DNA of 22,353 bases. It comes from UBA1425 sp051881715 (GTDB taxonomy: Bacteria > Bacillota > Clostridia > Oscillospirales > Acutalibacteraceae). Under the pieces are notes generated by a model. It worked only from the letters and a program-made list of their open reading frames with translations, searched no databases and had not been told where the DNA came from. Positions 22,292 through 22,353 of this stretch are shown here, in pieces. Position 1 is the first letter of the stretch. Every line of letters begins with the position of its first letter. Position numbers and translations under genes: made by a program. Where the stretch lies: positions 1 through 22,353 of the forward strand of contig JBJEQK010000001.1 in NCBI GenBank assembly GCA_051881715.1. The letters are read 5' to 3'.

Positions 22292-22353
22292 TTGCGGGAA
22301 TTGTGCTCTGCACCGGGGAACCCCCGGCGAGGGTTCCCCACGCCAAAACAGTC
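22292..22353 (+). repeat. Multi-hairpin element, copy 2 (cut by the window end)
   Basis: These 62 nt align without gaps to the first 62 nt of the element at 17414-17475, with 5 differences. Both hairpin stems covered in full (GTGC/GCAC and GGGGAACCC/GGGTTCCCC) are unchanged, while the loop TTC of the first has become TCT. The end corresponding to the terminal inverted repeat reads TTGCGGGAAT. The right half lies outside the window. Like copy 1, it follows shortly after a strong terminator. Confidence 0.85.

Noticed and set aside
1..22353. Defence island or prophage
   Set aside because: Apart from a lone mazF, no restriction, abortive-infection, integrase, transposase, phage structural or reverse-transcriptase genes can be seen; the content is mostly metabolic and maintenance genes.

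Overview
This window looks like a chromosomal segment of a moderately GC-rich Gram-positive anaerobe, most likely a gut Clostridia member of the Oscillospirales/Ruminococcaceae type. The lineage is inferred from several features: strong GGAGG-type ribosome binding sites, a HrcA/CIRCE operator, an IreB-family phosphoprotein, a ZTP riboswitch in front of formate-tetrahydrofolate ligase, an EFR1-type flavodoxin/ferredoxin, lipoproteins and a MazF/EndoA toxin. There are no rRNA or tRNA genes, CRISPR arrays, prophage genes or transposases. Coding density is high, and most promoters have a 17-nt spacer between recognisable -35 and -10 boxes.

Layout. (1) 1-4.5 kb, minus strand: an iron-containing alcohol dehydrogenase; formate-tetrahydrofolate ligase (fhs) behind a promoter, ZTP aptamer and intrinsic terminator; and a sulfatase-family protein whose canonical active-site motifs are all replaced. 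(2) 4.6-6.6 kb, plus strand: htpG (Hsp90) with a perfect CIRCE operator over its start site. (3) 6.6-9.9 kb: an apparent operon of a secreted neutral-ceramidase-family protein, a xylose-isomerase-like TIM-barrel enzyme and a small lipoprotein, closed by a terminator. (4) 9.9-15.5 kb: a short, divergent GT28/MGDG-synthase-like protein, then a tight run of EFR1 flavodoxin-ferredoxin, Cof-type HAD phosphatase and GH2 beta-galactosidase. (5) 15.5-17.4 kb: deoC and an NAD(P)-dependent malic enzyme, overlapping by 4 bp, with a promoter lying over the lacZ stop codon. (6) 17.4-17.6 kb: a ~200-bp multi-hairpin element bounded by 10-bp inverted repeats, in the convergent gap before mtaB; the first 62 nt of a second copy run off the window end. 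(7) 17.6-19.6 kb, minus strand: ireB, a 97-residue protein of unknown function and mtaB. (8) 19.7-22.2 kb, plus strand: the bifunctional NAD(P)HX epimerase/dehydratase, a small lipoprotein and a stand-alone mazF.

How the genes fit together. Much of the window is core metabolism and maintenance: one-carbon folate metabolism under ZTP control, chaperone, tRNA t6A methylthiolation, NAD(P)HX repair, deoxynucleoside catabolism and malate decarboxylation. Genes for using host or dietary compounds are interspersed (beta-galactoside and possibly sphingolipid hydrolysis). The points most worth a second look are the dispersed structured repeat, whose copies differ mainly in loops; the apparent pseudo-sulfatase; the GT28-like protein lacking the usual donor-site glycines; and the bacterial ceramidase operon. 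I saw no clear new defence or mobile system.
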